Source of the DNA: an uncultured Hyphomonadaceae bacterium
GTDB taxonomy: Bacteria; Pseudomonadota; Alphaproteobacteria; Caulobacterales; Hyphomonadaceae
DNA: 64,000 nucleotides
Assembly (NCBI GenBank): GCA_938084575.1
Contig: CALKFG010000006.1
Location: forward strand, 62,001 to 126,000
Direction: 5' to 3'
The notes under the pieces were generated by a model, which was given only the letters and a program-made list of their open reading frames with translations, was not told where the DNA came from and made no database searches. Shown here piece after piece: positions 50,388-59,146 of the stretch; position 1 is the stretch's first letter; every line of letters starts with the position of its first letter. A program made the position numbers and the translations under genes.

Positions 50388-51287
50388 ATGGCGACACTCA
50401 AGACCTTTATCCTGCTGGCTGCTTTAACCGGCCTGTTCATGGCCGTCGGCTTCCTGATCGGCGGACAGGCTGGCATGTTGGTGGCGCTGGCCGTGGCGGC
50501 GGTGATGAACATCGTCTCCTACTGGAATGCCGACAAGATCGTCCTGCGCATGCAGGGGGCCCAGGAAGTGCACGATGATGATGGTCGCCCGGTCATTCGC
50601 ACCTTTGTTCGCGATACTCAGGCCATGGCGCAGTCGGCCGGCCTGCCGCCGCCACGGGTCTATCTTATTGACAGTCAGCAGCCCAACGCCTTCGCCACGG
50701 GCCGCAATCCCCGGCATGCCGCTGTTGCGGCCACGACCGGCCTGCTCAACGTGCTGACCCGGGAGGAAACGGCGGGGGTCATGGCGCATGAGCTGGCCCA
50801 TGTCGGAAACCGCGATACACTGACCATGACCGTGACGGCGACGCTTGCCGGCGCCATCGGCATGCTGGCCAATTTCGCACTGTTCTTTGGAAACCGGCAG
50901 CGTGGTGGCCTGATCACGTCGCTGGCGGTGATGATCATCGCACCGCTGGCCGCGGGCCTCGTCCAGATGGCGATCAGCCGGTCGCGTGAATATGAAGCGG
51001 ATCGCCGGGGCGCCGAGATTTGCGGCAACCCCCTCTGGCTGGCCTCGGCCTTGGCCAAGATAGAGCGGGGCGCGCGCTCCACGGTCAACCAGCGCGCCGA
51101 GCAGAACCCGGCCATGGCGCACATGTACATCATCAATCCCCTGGCCGGCCGCAAGGGAGACGCCCTGTTCTCGACCCACCCGGCAACGGCGAACCGGATC
51201 GAGGCGCTGCGACGCCTGGCCCATGAGATGAACCTTTCGGATGATGGCGTGGCGCAGCACCGCGGGGCGTCTGGCCCGTGGGGCTAG
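50388..51287 (+). CDS. htpX: Membrane zinc metalloprotease HtpX
   Basis: A 299-residue M48 peptidase for quality control of inner-membrane proteins. The family start [17 protein letters not shown] leads into two membrane helices (about 5-25 and 28-45). The zinc motif [13 protein letters not shown] has His134, Glu135 and His138. Two more hydrophobic segments lie at about 150-200, and [13 protein letters not shown] supplies the third ligand Glu. ATG 50388 is preferred on family grounds over TTG 50367. The rRNA methyltransferase gene begins within a few bases of its stop, as in other alphaproteobacteria. Confidence 0.95.
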   Translation: MATLKTFILLAALTGLFMAVGFLIGGQAGMLVALAVAAVMNIVSYWNADKIVLRMQGAQEVHDDDGRPVIRTFVRDTQAMAQSAGLPPPRVYLIDSQQPNAFATGRNPRHAAVAATTGLLNVLTREETAGVMAHELAHVGNRDTLTMTVTATLAGAIGMLANFALFFGNRQRGGLITSLAVMIIAPLAAGLVQMAISRSREYEADRRGAEICGNPLWLASALAKIERGARSTVNQRAEQNPAMAHMYIINPLAGRKGDALFSTHPATANRIEALRRLAHEMNLSDDGVAQHRGASGPWG

Positions 51288-51289
51288 AT

Positions 51290-52564
51290 GTGAGCGTTGC
51301 CGATCCCCGCCGCGCGGCGGGGGAGCTGCTGATCGCGGTCCTTGAGCAGGGACGAACCCTGGACGATGCCCTGGCATCGGTTGCGCGGTTCGAAACCCTG
51401 ACCGGACCCGATCGCGGATTCGCGCGGGCCATGGCCAGCGCGGTGCTGCGGCATGTCGGCCGTCTTGATGCGGGCCTGGCGCCGTTCCTGGACCGCCCGC
51501 TGGCGGAGGCACCGGCCTCCGTTCGGGCCCTGCTGCGGCTGGGGGCCGCCCAGTCCTGGCTGCTCGACACGCCGGACCATGCGGTCGTCGGCGCCAGTGT
51601 TGAGACCGCTAAGGCCTGGCCGGCGGCGCGCCGGGCTGCCGGTTTTATCAATGCGGTCCTGCGCAAGGTGGTGGCCGATCGGGACGCCTTTGATGCCAGT
51701 CCTGTGCACGCGGTCTGGCCGGACTGGCTCTGGCAGGATTTTTCCAGCGGGCTTGGGGCGCAGGCGGCTCTGGACCTGGCCGCGGCCCAGACGGTCGCGC
51801 CGACCCTGCACCTGACCCCGGCCAATGGCGATGCGGTTGCGCTGGCCACAGCGCTGGGCGGACGGGTAATCGGCGCTGGCAGTGTTGAGCTGCCGCTGCA
51901 GCCGGTCGAGCAGCTGGGTGGATATGAGGACGGGCACTGGTGGGTTCAGGATGCGGCGGCGGCGCTGCCAGCCCAGCTTGTGGCCTTCACACCGGGGCAG
52001 AGCGTGCTTGACGTGTGCGCGGCTCCGGGCGGCAAAACCCTGCAGCTGGCCGCACGGGGAGCGAACTGTGTGGCTCTCGACCGGTCAAAGCCCCGCCTGC
52101 GCCGTCTGCGGGAGAATCTGGCCCGGACCGGTTTTGACCATGTCGATATTGTGTCTGCGGACGCCACGGCCTGGTCCCCCGACACCCTGTTTGACCATGT
52201 CCTGCTGGATGCGCCCTGCTCGGCACTGGGAACGCTGCGCCGTCACCCTGAGGGGGCCTGGATCAAGGCCGAGTCCGATGTCGCGCGCTTCCGGGATATT
52301 CAGGACCGGCTGCTTGAGGCAGCCACCCGTCTGGTCCGGCCCGGCGGAACCATCGTCTATTGCGTCTGCTCGCCGCGCCCGCAGGAAGGGGTGGACCGGG
52401 TCGAGGCTGCCCTCGCCGCGGGAGCTCTGGCCCGCATCCCCGTCACGGCGGATGAGGTCGGTGCCTTTGCCGGCCATGTGACCGGGGCGGGCGACGTCCT
52501 GACCCTGCCCGGTGCCGGCTTTGGCCATGATGCCTTTTACATCGCCCGCCTGACGCGAATTTAA
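51290..52564 (+). CDS. rsmB: RsmB/NOP-family rRNA (cytosine-C5) methyltransferase
   Basis: A 424-residue SAM-dependent RNA methyltransferase. The N-terminal NusB-like RNA-binding domain (about 5-125) includes ASVRALLRLGAAQSWLLDT and AGFINAVLRKV. The Rossmann domain has VLDVCAAPGGKTLQLA (SAM loop), then the motif IV region LLDAPCSALGTLRRHP with a catalytic-type Cys, and YCVCSPRPQEG. No ATG is in frame; GTG 51290 with GGGG seven bases upstream is preferred over GTG 51278, which would overlap htpX. It modifies 16S rRNA if it is a true RsmB. Confidence 0.85.
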   Translation: MSVADPRRAAGELLIAVLEQGRTLDDALASVARFETLTGPDRGFARAMASAVLRHVGRLDAGLAPFLDRPLAEAPASVRALLRLGAAQSWLLDTPDHAVVGASVETAKAWPAARRAAGFINAVLRKVVADRDAFDASPVHAVWPDWLWQDFSSGLGAQAALDLAAAQTVAPTLHLTPANGDAVALATALGGRVIGAGSVELPLQPVEQLGGYEDGHWWVQDAAAALPAQLVAFTPGQSVLDVCAAPGGKTLQLAARGANCVALDRSKPRLRRLRENLARTGFDHVDIVSADATAWSPDTLFDHVLLDAPCSALGTLRRHPEGAWIKAESDVARFRDIQDRLLEAATRLVRPGGTIVYCVCSPRPQEGVDRVEAALAAGALARIPVTADEVGAFAGHVTGAGDVLTLPGAGFGHDAFYIARLTRI

Positions 52565-52648
52565 GTCGCGCAAGCCGGCCAGTTCATCTACAATTCACCT
52601 GATTTGTGCGCAGATGACGCCTGGTCAATGTTCAGAGGATGATGTGTG

Positions 52649-53140
52649 ATGACTCAAGAAATTTCCGTCCAGTACCGCCCGGCCCGCTTTTTGGCGGTCC
52701 CGCTGGCGGCGCTGGCTTTCACGCTGGCGGGATGTGCCACGTCTTACGGATCGGGGACGGTCAGTTCGGCCGCTGTCGGCAGCGCCTCCACCATTCGGCA
52801 GGGGACGGTCGTGGCGGTCCGCGCGGTGACCATCAAGCCCGAGACCTCGCTGCTGGGTGCCGCCACCGGCGCCATTCTTGGCGGGCTGGCCGGATCCGAA
52901 CTGGGCGGGGGGGACAAGGCCCGGACCGCCGGCGGGGTTGCCGGCGCAGTGGCCGGCGGTATTGCCGGCAACGAGGCCGGGAAGGCGCTGAACACCAAGC
53001 AGGGGCTCGCCATCACGGTTGATTTCGGCAATGGCGACATCAAGGAGTTCGTGCAGCCCGCCGATACGGTCGTCCAGGTCGGCCAGGTTGTGAATGTCGC
53101 GTTCCGGGCAGACGGGGCTTATATCTCCGCCGCCTACTGA
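52649..53140 (+). CDS. Glycine-zipper outer-membrane lipoprotein (SlyB-like)
   Basis: A 163-residue lipoprotein. The signal segment [20 protein letters not shown] has the lipobox L-A-G-C at about residue 29. A glycine-zipper 2TM domain follows ([20 protein letters not shown] and [17 protein letters not shown]). A C-terminal beta part reads [16 protein letters not shown]. SlyB/PCP-type proteins stabilise the outer membrane. ATG 52649 is preferred over the adjacent GTG, with AGAGGA nine bases upstream. A terminator follows. Confidence 0.88.
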   Translation: MTQEISVQYRPARFLAVPLAALAFTLAGCATSYGSGTVSSAAVGSASTIRQGTVVAVRAVTIKPETSLLGAATGAILGGLAGSELGGGDKARTAGGVAGAVAGGIAGNEAGKALNTKQGLAITVDFGNGDIKEFVQPADTVVQVGQVVNVAFRADGAYISAAY

Positions 53141-53164
53141 CGCCCGAGGAAAAACGGCACCCAG

Positions 53165-53202
53165 ACCACCGCCAGCCTTGTCTTGGCGGTGGTTCCGTTT
53201 TA
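53165..53202 (+). terminator. Intrinsic terminator after the SlyB-like gene
   Basis: ACCACCGCCA (53165-53174) pairs with TGGCGGTGGT (53184-53193), followed by the T-rich TCCGTTTT. It lies 24 bp after the stop and 11 bp before rpe. Confidence 0.75.
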
Positions 53203-53213
53203 ACCCGGTCGCC

Positions 53214-53873
53214 ATGCCAGATGTCCTGATTTCTCCCTCCATCCTGTCGGCGGATTTTGCCGAGCTCGGTGCCGAAATACGCCGGATCGACGCGGCCGGT
53301 GCCGACATGATCCATGTTGATGTCATGGATGGACACTTCGTGCCGAACCTGACCTTCGGGCCGCCGGTGATCGAGAAACTCCGGCGCCATACGGACAAGC
53401 CTTTCGACGTCCATCTGATGATGGCGCCCGTGGATCCGTTTATTGATGATTTTGCCCGGGCCGGGGCGGATATATTGACAGTGCATCCCGAGGCGGGGCC
53501 GCATTTGCACCGGACGCTGCAAGCCATTCGCAGCGCCGGCATGCGGCCCGGCCTGGCGCTCAACCCGGCCAGTCCGGTCAGTCTGGTGGAGCCGGTCCTC
53601 GACGCAGTCGATCTGGTGCTGATCATGTCGGTCAATCCCGGCTTTGGCGGCCAGAGTTTCATCGACAGCCAGCTGCGCAAGATTGAATCGGTCCGTAAGA
53701 TGATTGATCAGACCGGCCGGGATATCATTCTCGAGGTCGATGGCGGTGTTAATCGCGACACCGCTCCGCGCGCGATCGCGGCGGGCGTGACGGCGATCGT
53801 GGCGGGCTCGGCGGTTTTCCGGGATGGTCCGGACGCCTATGCCGACAATATTGCCGCGCTGCGGCCCAGCTGA
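53214..53873 (+). CDS. rpe: Ribulose-phosphate 3-epimerase
   Basis: A 219-residue TIM-barrel enzyme interconverting ribulose-5-phosphate and xylulose-5-phosphate. [40 protein letters not shown] (metal His and catalytic Asp), VHLMM and [14 protein letters not shown] with [13 protein letters not shown] are all present. The start MPDVLISP at 53214 fits the family; the frame is open further upstream through the terminator. The heparinase-like gene follows 22 bp later. Confidence 0.97.
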   Translation: MPDVLISPSILSADFAELGAEIRRIDAAGADMIHVDVMDGHFVPNLTFGPPVIEKLRRHTDKPFDVHLMMAPVDPFIDDFARAGADILTVHPEAGPHLHRTLQAIRSAGMRPGLALNPASPVSLVEPVLDAVDLVLIMSVNPGFGGQSFIDSQLRKIESVRKMIDQTGRDIILEVDGGVNRDTAPRAIAAGVTAIVAGSAVFRDGPDAYADNIAALRPS

Positions 53874-53895
53874 TCGGAGCCTGACGGAACCCAAG

Positions 53896-55614
53896 ATGCA
53901 TGACGGACCCGGATTAGATGTCGGTCAAGGGCGACGCAGCGATGAAGACGATGCGCGCCTTTGGGACCGCTTCCGGGGACGCTCTGGTGAACCCGCCAAG
54001 GCCTCGCCGGTTCACCGTCTGAAAATTGCCGGCCGCCGGCCTGAAGGATTCAGCCTGTACATGCGCCCGGTCCTGCCGCGCGATGAGCTGCGGGGTGAAA
54101 TGCTGATGCGGGGGGTCTGGCGCATTGGCATGGACCGTTGCGTTCCGGAAGGCGGCCAGGCGCCCTGGACCATGCCGATGCCGTCACGACACTATGCCGA
54201 CCGGCTGCACCGGTTCGACTGGCTGGTGGACCTGTTCACACAGGGCGAGGCCGGGGCGGACCGGGCCCGATTCCTGGTCGATGACTGGATCCGGAATTTT
54301 GGTCGGTTTGAAGGGTTTTCATGGCGCCCTGGCTGCGCGGCAGACAGGGCCTGGAACTGGATGCGCTGTGGCGCCGCCCTGTTCGAACAGGGCGAGTCCC
54401 AGCTCACCGAGATCCGGCTGGAGACGCTGGGCCGACAGATCCAGCACGTCCTGGCCTTGCTGGAAGACGAGGCTGACCCGCTGGTCCGCTGGCGCGGCCT
54501 GGCGCTCGGCGTTGCCAATGCTCTCTGTTTTGAGCGCGGACGGGGACTGGCAGACGCCCTGGACGGGCTGGAAGCGGAGTGCACGGCCCAGTTTTTCCCC
54601 GATGGAGGGCATGTCAGCCGGGCGCCGACACGGGGGTTGCGCTGTCTTGCCGACCTGATCGCCCTGAAGGATTTGCTCACCAGAGGCGACCGGGACGTTC
54701 CGGAGTTCATGACCCGCTGGATCGACCGGGCGGGCGGCATGGTCGCCTTCTTTACCAGTGGGGACGGGGCGTTGCCGACTTTTCACGACGGCGATGAAAG
54801 CTGGCCGGAGGCGGTTACCGCGGTTCTCGGCGAGCTCGACAGCCCACCGCGACGGTTCAGCGTTGCGCCGAAATCCGGCTTTCACAAATTGTCCAAGCAC
54901 AACACCTGGCTCGTCCTCGATGCCGGCGCTGCACCGGCCTTGCCCTATGGCGACCGGGCGCATTCCGGGGCGCTCAGTTTCGAACTGCATGATGGCGATG
55001 CCCGCATCGTGACCAGTTGCGGCTGGAGCGCAGAGGTCGACATTGATTTTCAGGAGGCGGTCCGCCGGACCAGCGCGCATTCGACGCTGATGATCGGGGA
55101 CGAGGATGCCTGTCGGTTCACCCATAATGACGAGACCCGCCTGCTTTATCCCGTCGGGCCGGACGGAATTTCGGCCAAGCGCCTGGAAGAGGAAGATGAA
55201 ATCTGGCTGGATGCCCAGCATGGCGGTTACAAGGCCAGTCGCGGTTTCCTGCATCGTCGGCGTCTGTTCATGGCGGGGGGGGGCGACCGCCTGACCGGTG
55301 AGGATTCCCTTGCCCGTCCCGTCTCTGCTGGCCGGGCAGAGGATGAGACGGCCGTGCCCTATGTCATCCGGTTCCATCTTCATCCGACCATCAGTGCCAG
55401 GGCTTCGGACGAGGGCATTCTGCTGACCAGCAGCCATGGTCCGACCTGGAGGTTCAAGACCAGTCACCCCGATGCGACGCTGTCGGCCTCAATTTACATG
55501 GCCCGGGGCATTGTTGAGCCGTGTCAGCAAATTGTCCTGTCGGGAGCGGCCGAGCCGAACAGCGATGGGGCCCGGCCACCCAATTGCGTCCGCTGGGCCT
55601 TTTTGAAGGTCTAA
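53896..55614 (+). CDS. Heparinase II/III family protein
   Basis: A 572-residue protein. An (alpha/alpha) toroid fills the N-terminal half, with RLHRFDWLVDLFTQGEAG and WIRNFGRFEGFSWRPGCAAD resembling polysaccharide lyase family members. The C-terminal heparinase II/III beta-sandwich domain (about 330-560) has HSGALSFELHDGDARIVTSC and HSTLMIGDEDACRF. The substrate is unknown. A gene of this type directly before purH is a recurring alphaproteobacterial arrangement. No export signal is obvious, so its place in the cell is unclear. Confidence 0.87.
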   Translation: MHDGPGLDVGQGRRSDEDDARLWDRFRGRSGEPAKASPVHRLKIAGRRPEGFSLYMRPVLPRDELRGEMLMRGVWRIGMDRCVPEGGQAPWTMPMPSRHYADRLHRFDWLVDLFTQGEAGADRARFLVDDWIRNFGRFEGFSWRPGCAADRAWNWMRCGAALFEQGESQLTEIRLETLGRQIQHVLALLEDEADPLVRWRGLALGVANALCFERGRGLADALDGLEAECTAQFFPDGGHVSRAPTRGLRCLADLIALKDLLTRGDRDVPEFMTRWIDRAGGMVAFFTSGDGALPTFHDGDESWPEAVTAVLGELDSPPRRFSVAPKSGFHKLSKHNTWLVLDAGAAPALPYGDRAHSGALSFELHDGDARIVTSCGWSAEVDIDFQEAVRRTSAHSTLMIGDEDACRFTHNDETRLLYPVGPDGISAKRLEEEDEIWLDAQHGGYKASRGFLHRRRLFMAGGGDRLTGEDSLARPVSAGRAEDETAVPYVIRFHLHPTISARASDEGILLTSSHGPTWRFKTSHPDATLSASIYMARGIVEPCQQIVLSGAAEPNSDGARPPNCVRWAFLKV

Positions 55615-55693
55615 TCCCGCGGGTGAGAGTTGATCCCCGCCGGACTCATGTTAAGCGGTCATCTGTGCTTGCAGCCTGACGGAGAGGGACGCC

Positions 55694-57277
55694 ATGACCG
55701 CCACGAAAATTCGCCGTGCTTTGCTTTCGGTGTCCGATAAAGCGGGGCTGGTTGAGCGGGCCCAGGCGCTGGCCAGCCATGGGGTCGAGTTGCTCTCCAC
55801 CGGCGGAACCGCCCGGACGCTGAAGGCGGCTGGCCTCGAGGTCCGCGATGTGTCCGACCTGACCGGTTTTCCCGAAATGATGGATGGCCGGGTCAAGACC
55901 CTTCATCCGGCGGTGCATGGCGGCCTGCTTTATCTGCGTGACAATGCCGACCATGTTGCCGATGCGGACCGTCACGGCATTGTGCCGATCGATCTGGTTT
56001 ACATCAACCTGTATCCCTTCGAAGCGACCATTGCGGCGGGTGCCGGCTTTGAAGCGTGCATTGAGAATATTGATATTGGTGGCCCTGCCATGTTGCGCGC
56101 GGCGGCCAAGAATGGCGACTTCGTTTCGGTCTGTACAGATCGCGGTGATCTGGATCGCGTCCTGTCGGAAATGACGGCCCAGGACGGGCAGGTGTCCCGG
56201 TCGACAAGCCGGGCCCTGGCGGCCAAGACCTATGCCCGCACCGCGGCTTATGATGCGGCAATTTCGCAATGGTATGCCGCCCAGCTGGGTGAGGCCGCGC
56301 CGGACTGGATCGCCTTTGGGGGCGGGCTTCAGGAAAAGCTTCGCTATGGCGAGAACCCTCACCAGGGCGCGGCATTTTACGCCAATGGGGAGGCGCGCCC
56401 CGGGGTGGCGACGGCCCGCCAGGTGCAGGGCAAGGCCCTGTCCTATAACAATCTCAACGACACCGATGCCGCTTATGAGCTGATTGGCGAGCTGGGCAGC
56501 GCGCGCCCGGCCGTGGCCATCATTAAGCATGCCAATCCGTGTGGCGTGGCCCAGGCCGATGATCTTGTCTCGGCCTATCAGGCGGCGCTGGCCTGCGATT
56601 CCACTTCCGCCTTTGGCGGTATCGTGGCTCTGAACCGGCCCCTGACCGGGCCGGCCGCCGAGGCCATCTCGGCGATTTTTACGGAAGTCGTCATCGCCCC
56701 GGGGGCCGATGAGGCCGCGCTTTCGATTTTTGCCAAAAAGAAGAATCTCAGACTTCTCCTGACCGACGGCCTGCCCGACCCGGCCGCGCCCGGGCGGACG
56801 GTGAAGACGCTGGCGGGCGGCCTCCTTGTGCAGGATCGGGATTTCGGCCGGATCAATCTGGAAGACCTGAATGTGGTGACCCAGGCTGCACCAAGCGCCG
56901 AGCAGATGCAGGACCTGCTGTTCGCCTGGCGGGTGGCCAAACACGTCAAGTCCAACACCATTGTCTATGCCCGCGACGGTGCGACTGTCGGCATCGGTGC
57001 CGGCCAGATGAGCCGGATCGACAGTGCCCGGATCGCGGCCCGCAAGGCTGAGGACGCCGCGGCCAAGGAAGGCTGGGACACCGTTCGCACGCAGGGGTGC
57101 GTTGCGGCGTCAGATGCCTTTTTCCCGTTTGCGGATGGCCTGCTGTCGGCGATTTCGGCCGGGGCGACCGCGGTGATACAACCCGGTGGATCGATCCGGG
57201 ATGATGAGGTGATTGCCGCTGCAGATGCGGCCGGGGTCGCGATGGTCTTTACCGGTATGCGGCACTTCCGGCATTGA
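55694..57277 (+). CDS. purH: Bifunctional AICAR formyltransferase/IMP cyclohydrolase
   Basis: A 527-residue enzyme for the last two steps of de novo IMP synthesis. The N-terminal cyclohydrolase domain has [36 protein letters not shown] and [18 protein letters not shown]. The AICAR transformylase domain has [28 protein letters not shown] and [13 protein letters not shown], and [16 protein letters not shown] near the end. Length and motifs are complete. purU, which controls the formyl-THF pool it draws on, is 33 kb away. Confidence 0.97.
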   Translation: MTATKIRRALLSVSDKAGLVERAQALASHGVELLSTGGTARTLKAAGLEVRDVSDLTGFPEMMDGRVKTLHPAVHGGLLYLRDNADHVADADRHGIVPIDLVYINLYPFEATIAAGAGFEACIENIDIGGPAMLRAAAKNGDFVSVCTDRGDLDRVLSEMTAQDGQVSRSTSRALAAKTYARTAAYDAAISQWYAAQLGEAAPDWIAFGGGLQEKLRYGENPHQGAAFYANGEARPGVATARQVQGKALSYNNLNDTDAAYELIGELGSARPAVAIIKHANPCGVAQADDLVSAYQAALACDSTSAFGGIVALNRPLTGPAAEAISAIFTEVVIAPGADEAALSIFAKKKNLRLLLTDGLPDPAAPGRTVKTLAGGLLVQDRDFGRINLEDLNVVTQAAPSAEQMQDLLFAWRVAKHVKSNTIVYARDGATVGIGAGQMSRIDSARIAARKAEDAAAKEGWDTVRTQGCVAASDAFFPFADGLLSAISAGATAVIQPGGSIRDDEVIAAADAAGVAMVFTGMRHFRH

Positions 57278-57284
57278 TTGGCGG

Positions 57285-57731
57285 ATGACTGACGCCACCG
57301 CTTTTGACGCCCACAGGCAGCACTGGATCAGGGTCCGGGTCTATTATGAGGACACCGACTTCACCGGCATGGTCTACCACGCCAATTATTTGCGGTTTTT
57401 TGAACGTGGACGGTCCGACTTCCTGCGAGATGCCGGGGTCAGTCATCAGGACCTTCTGTCCCGGTCGGATCCGGCCGCCTTTACCCTGACCAATATCGAG
57501 GTGGATTACAAGCGGGCCGCTCGTGTCGACGACCTGCTGCAGGTGCGGACACGGTGCGTCGGGATCAAGGGCGCCCGGATGCGCTTCCTTCAGACCTGCC
57601 TGCGCGGCGGAGAGGTGATCGCTGAAGGCCGGATCACCGCGGTGATGATCCATCCGGATGGCCGTCCACGCCGTCCCATGCCGGACATGATCGCCCAGCT
57701 TCAGCCCTATCTTTACACCGACGCCGGTTAG
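57285..57731 (+). CDS. YbgC/4-hydroxybenzoyl-CoA thioesterase-family acyl-CoA thioesterase
   Basis: A 148-residue hotdog-fold thioesterase. The signature [22 protein letters not shown] places the catalytic Asp in the D-T-D segment (pattern Y-x-E-D-T-D-x-x-G-x-V-Y-H-A-N-Y). [20 protein letters not shown] follows as the central strand-helix. YbgC is normally linked to tol-pal genes, which are not seen here. The start MTDATAF at 57285 is 7 bp after purH with GGCGG close before it. A pentanucleotide repeat begins 8 bp after the stop. Confidence 0.9.
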   Translation: MTDATAFDAHRQHWIRVRVYYEDTDFTGMVYHANYLRFFERGRSDFLRDAGVSHQDLLSRSDPAAFTLTNIEVDYKRAARVDDLLQVRTRCVGIKGARMRFLQTCLRGGEVIAEGRITAVMIHPDGRPRRPMPDMIAQLQPYLYTDAG

Positions 57732-57738
57732 CCCTCGG

Positions 57739-57787
57739 GACCAGACCAGACCAGACCAGACCAGACCAGACCAGACCAGACCAGACC
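57739..57787. repeat. GACCA pentanucleotide tandem repeat
   Basis: Nine exact GACCA units and a final GACC fill 49 bp. It lies in the 72-bp gap between the convergent thioesterase gene (stop 57731) and photolyase-like gene (stop 57804), so length change would not alter either protein. The complement reads TGGTC. Confidence 0.97.
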
Positions 57788-57803
57788 GGTGACCGGGCGT
57801 CTG

Positions 57804-59060
57804 TCAGCGCCCCAGACCGAGGGTCGCCAGAACGTCCGGAATTTGCTTTTTCAGGGCGAAGAACCCCTTCCGGGCATGCGGCCAGAAGCGGGCATCCCAG
57901 TCACGCCGTAAATAGTGCAGGCGGCCGCCCTGGCTGGCGAGCCGGATCCGCAGCATCTCCAGGTGCGGCCGGACCCAGCCAATCGGCGGCTCGGCCGTGA
58001 CCAGATCGGTAAGGTGATGGTCCCGGGCCCAGGTGCAGAGCTGCGCCACCGGGTCCGGCTGAGCGGACAGCGAGGTCGCCGGTGCCGACCAGTACGACGC
58101 GCTGGTGTCCAGACCGCTCTGAACCGCGCCTTCGGCAAAGGTCCGGGCGGGCTGGCCGGCGCCGCCGGGGCTGCGGGCCCCGGCCAGGCATAGTCCGGCA
58201 ATGGCCGTGACCTGCGTCCCGGTGGGGACCAGCGACATCGGGTGCAGGTCTTCTTCGGTCAGCAGCAGGCCAACCGGGCCATCGGGGCAGGATGAGACCT
58301 CAGGCAGCGCGCCGGCCGGGGGGTTCGCCTGCCCCGCGACCGGTGTGATGCCCGTGGCCAGGCGGTCGAGACCGCTGCGCCAGCCTGGACCGCATTCTTC
58401 GGAAAACCGGTCGCCGGCATAGGTTTCGATGTTGCTGGCCCGCGCCGCATAGGTTTTGCCCTGTGTATGCAGCCCGGCCACCCAGCGCCACCCCAGCGTA
58501 TTGCTGGCGGCGTCGCCGTCGATCAGGTGACGCAGGAAATGGTCTGCCCCCAGCGCCCAGGGCAGGCCGAGCGTATAGATCCAGATGGAGCTGGCCCACA
58601 TCCGCGCATGGTTGTGGAGATACCCCGTCTCCAACAGCTCGGCCATCCAGGCATCAAACACGGCAATCCCGGTCTGGCCCGTGATCGCGGCCTCATAGGC
58701 GGCGGCACCGGACGGGTCGGCTGTCAGCCGGTCAAGGTCCTGATCACGCTGTTCCAGATAGGCGGTCCAGACCGACGGCCGGTGTTGCAGCCAGCCTTTC
58801 CAATAGGTGCGCCAGCAGACTTCCTGAACGAATTTCTCGGCAGAGGATAAGGCGTGGCGGGCCAGGGCCGCGGCGACAACATCGCTTTCGGTCAGCAGCC
58901 GGGTTCGAATCCACGGGGAAAGCCGGCTGACCCGGTTGTGGGCGGTGCGGCCATAATCATAATTGCGCGACTGGGCATAGGACCGCCCCATCATTGGCTG
59001 GAACCTTGCCAGCCGGTCTAGTCCGGCGGCGCGACTGGGAGAAAAAACGGCAGCTGTCAT
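57804..59060 (-). CDS. Photolyase/cryptochrome-family protein with FAD domain first (permuted order)
   Basis: A 418-residue protein. Residues about 25-225 match the FAD-binding domain of photolyases: NYDYGRTAHNRVSRLSPWIR, EKFVQEVCWRTYWKGWL, GQTGIAVFDAWMAELLETGY, LHNHARMWASSIWIYTLGLP and DGDAASNTLGWRWVAGLHTQ. In ordinary photolyases an alpha/beta antenna domain precedes this. Here it follows: about 265-410 begins GPVGLLLTEEDLHP, reminiscent of the FRRDLRLHD strand, and continues as alternating strands and helices. It probably binds FAD and acts in DNA repair or light sensing. The usual N-terminal domain is missing, not merely cut off, since the gene has a normal start. Confidence 0.85.
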   Translation of the reverse strand: MTAAVFSPSRAAGLDRLARFQPMMGRSYAQSRNYDYGRTAHNRVSRLSPWIRTRLLTESDVVAAALARHALSSAEKFVQEVCWRTYWKGWLQHRPSVWTAYLEQRDQDLDRLTADPSGAAAYEAAITGQTGIAVFDAWMAELLETGYLHNHARMWASSIWIYTLGLPWALGADHFLRHLIDGDAASNTLGWRWVAGLHTQGKTYAARASNIETYAGDRFSEECGPGWRSGLDRLATGITPVAGQANPPAGALPEVSSCPDGPVGLLLTEEDLHPMSLVPTGTQVTAIAGLCLAGARSPGGAGQPARTFAEGAVQSGLDTSASYWSAPATSLSAQPDPVAQLCTWARDHHLTDLVTAEPPIGWVRPHLEMLRIRLASQGGRLHYLRRDWDARFWPHARKGFFALKKQIPDVLATLGLGR

Positions 59061-59146
59061 GCAGCTGAGCTAGGCCGTTGCGGGGCACCGCACAGGGGCT
59101 GACACCGGTCTTTGCGACGGCCGGCTTTCCCGGCTAGGAGAAGAGG

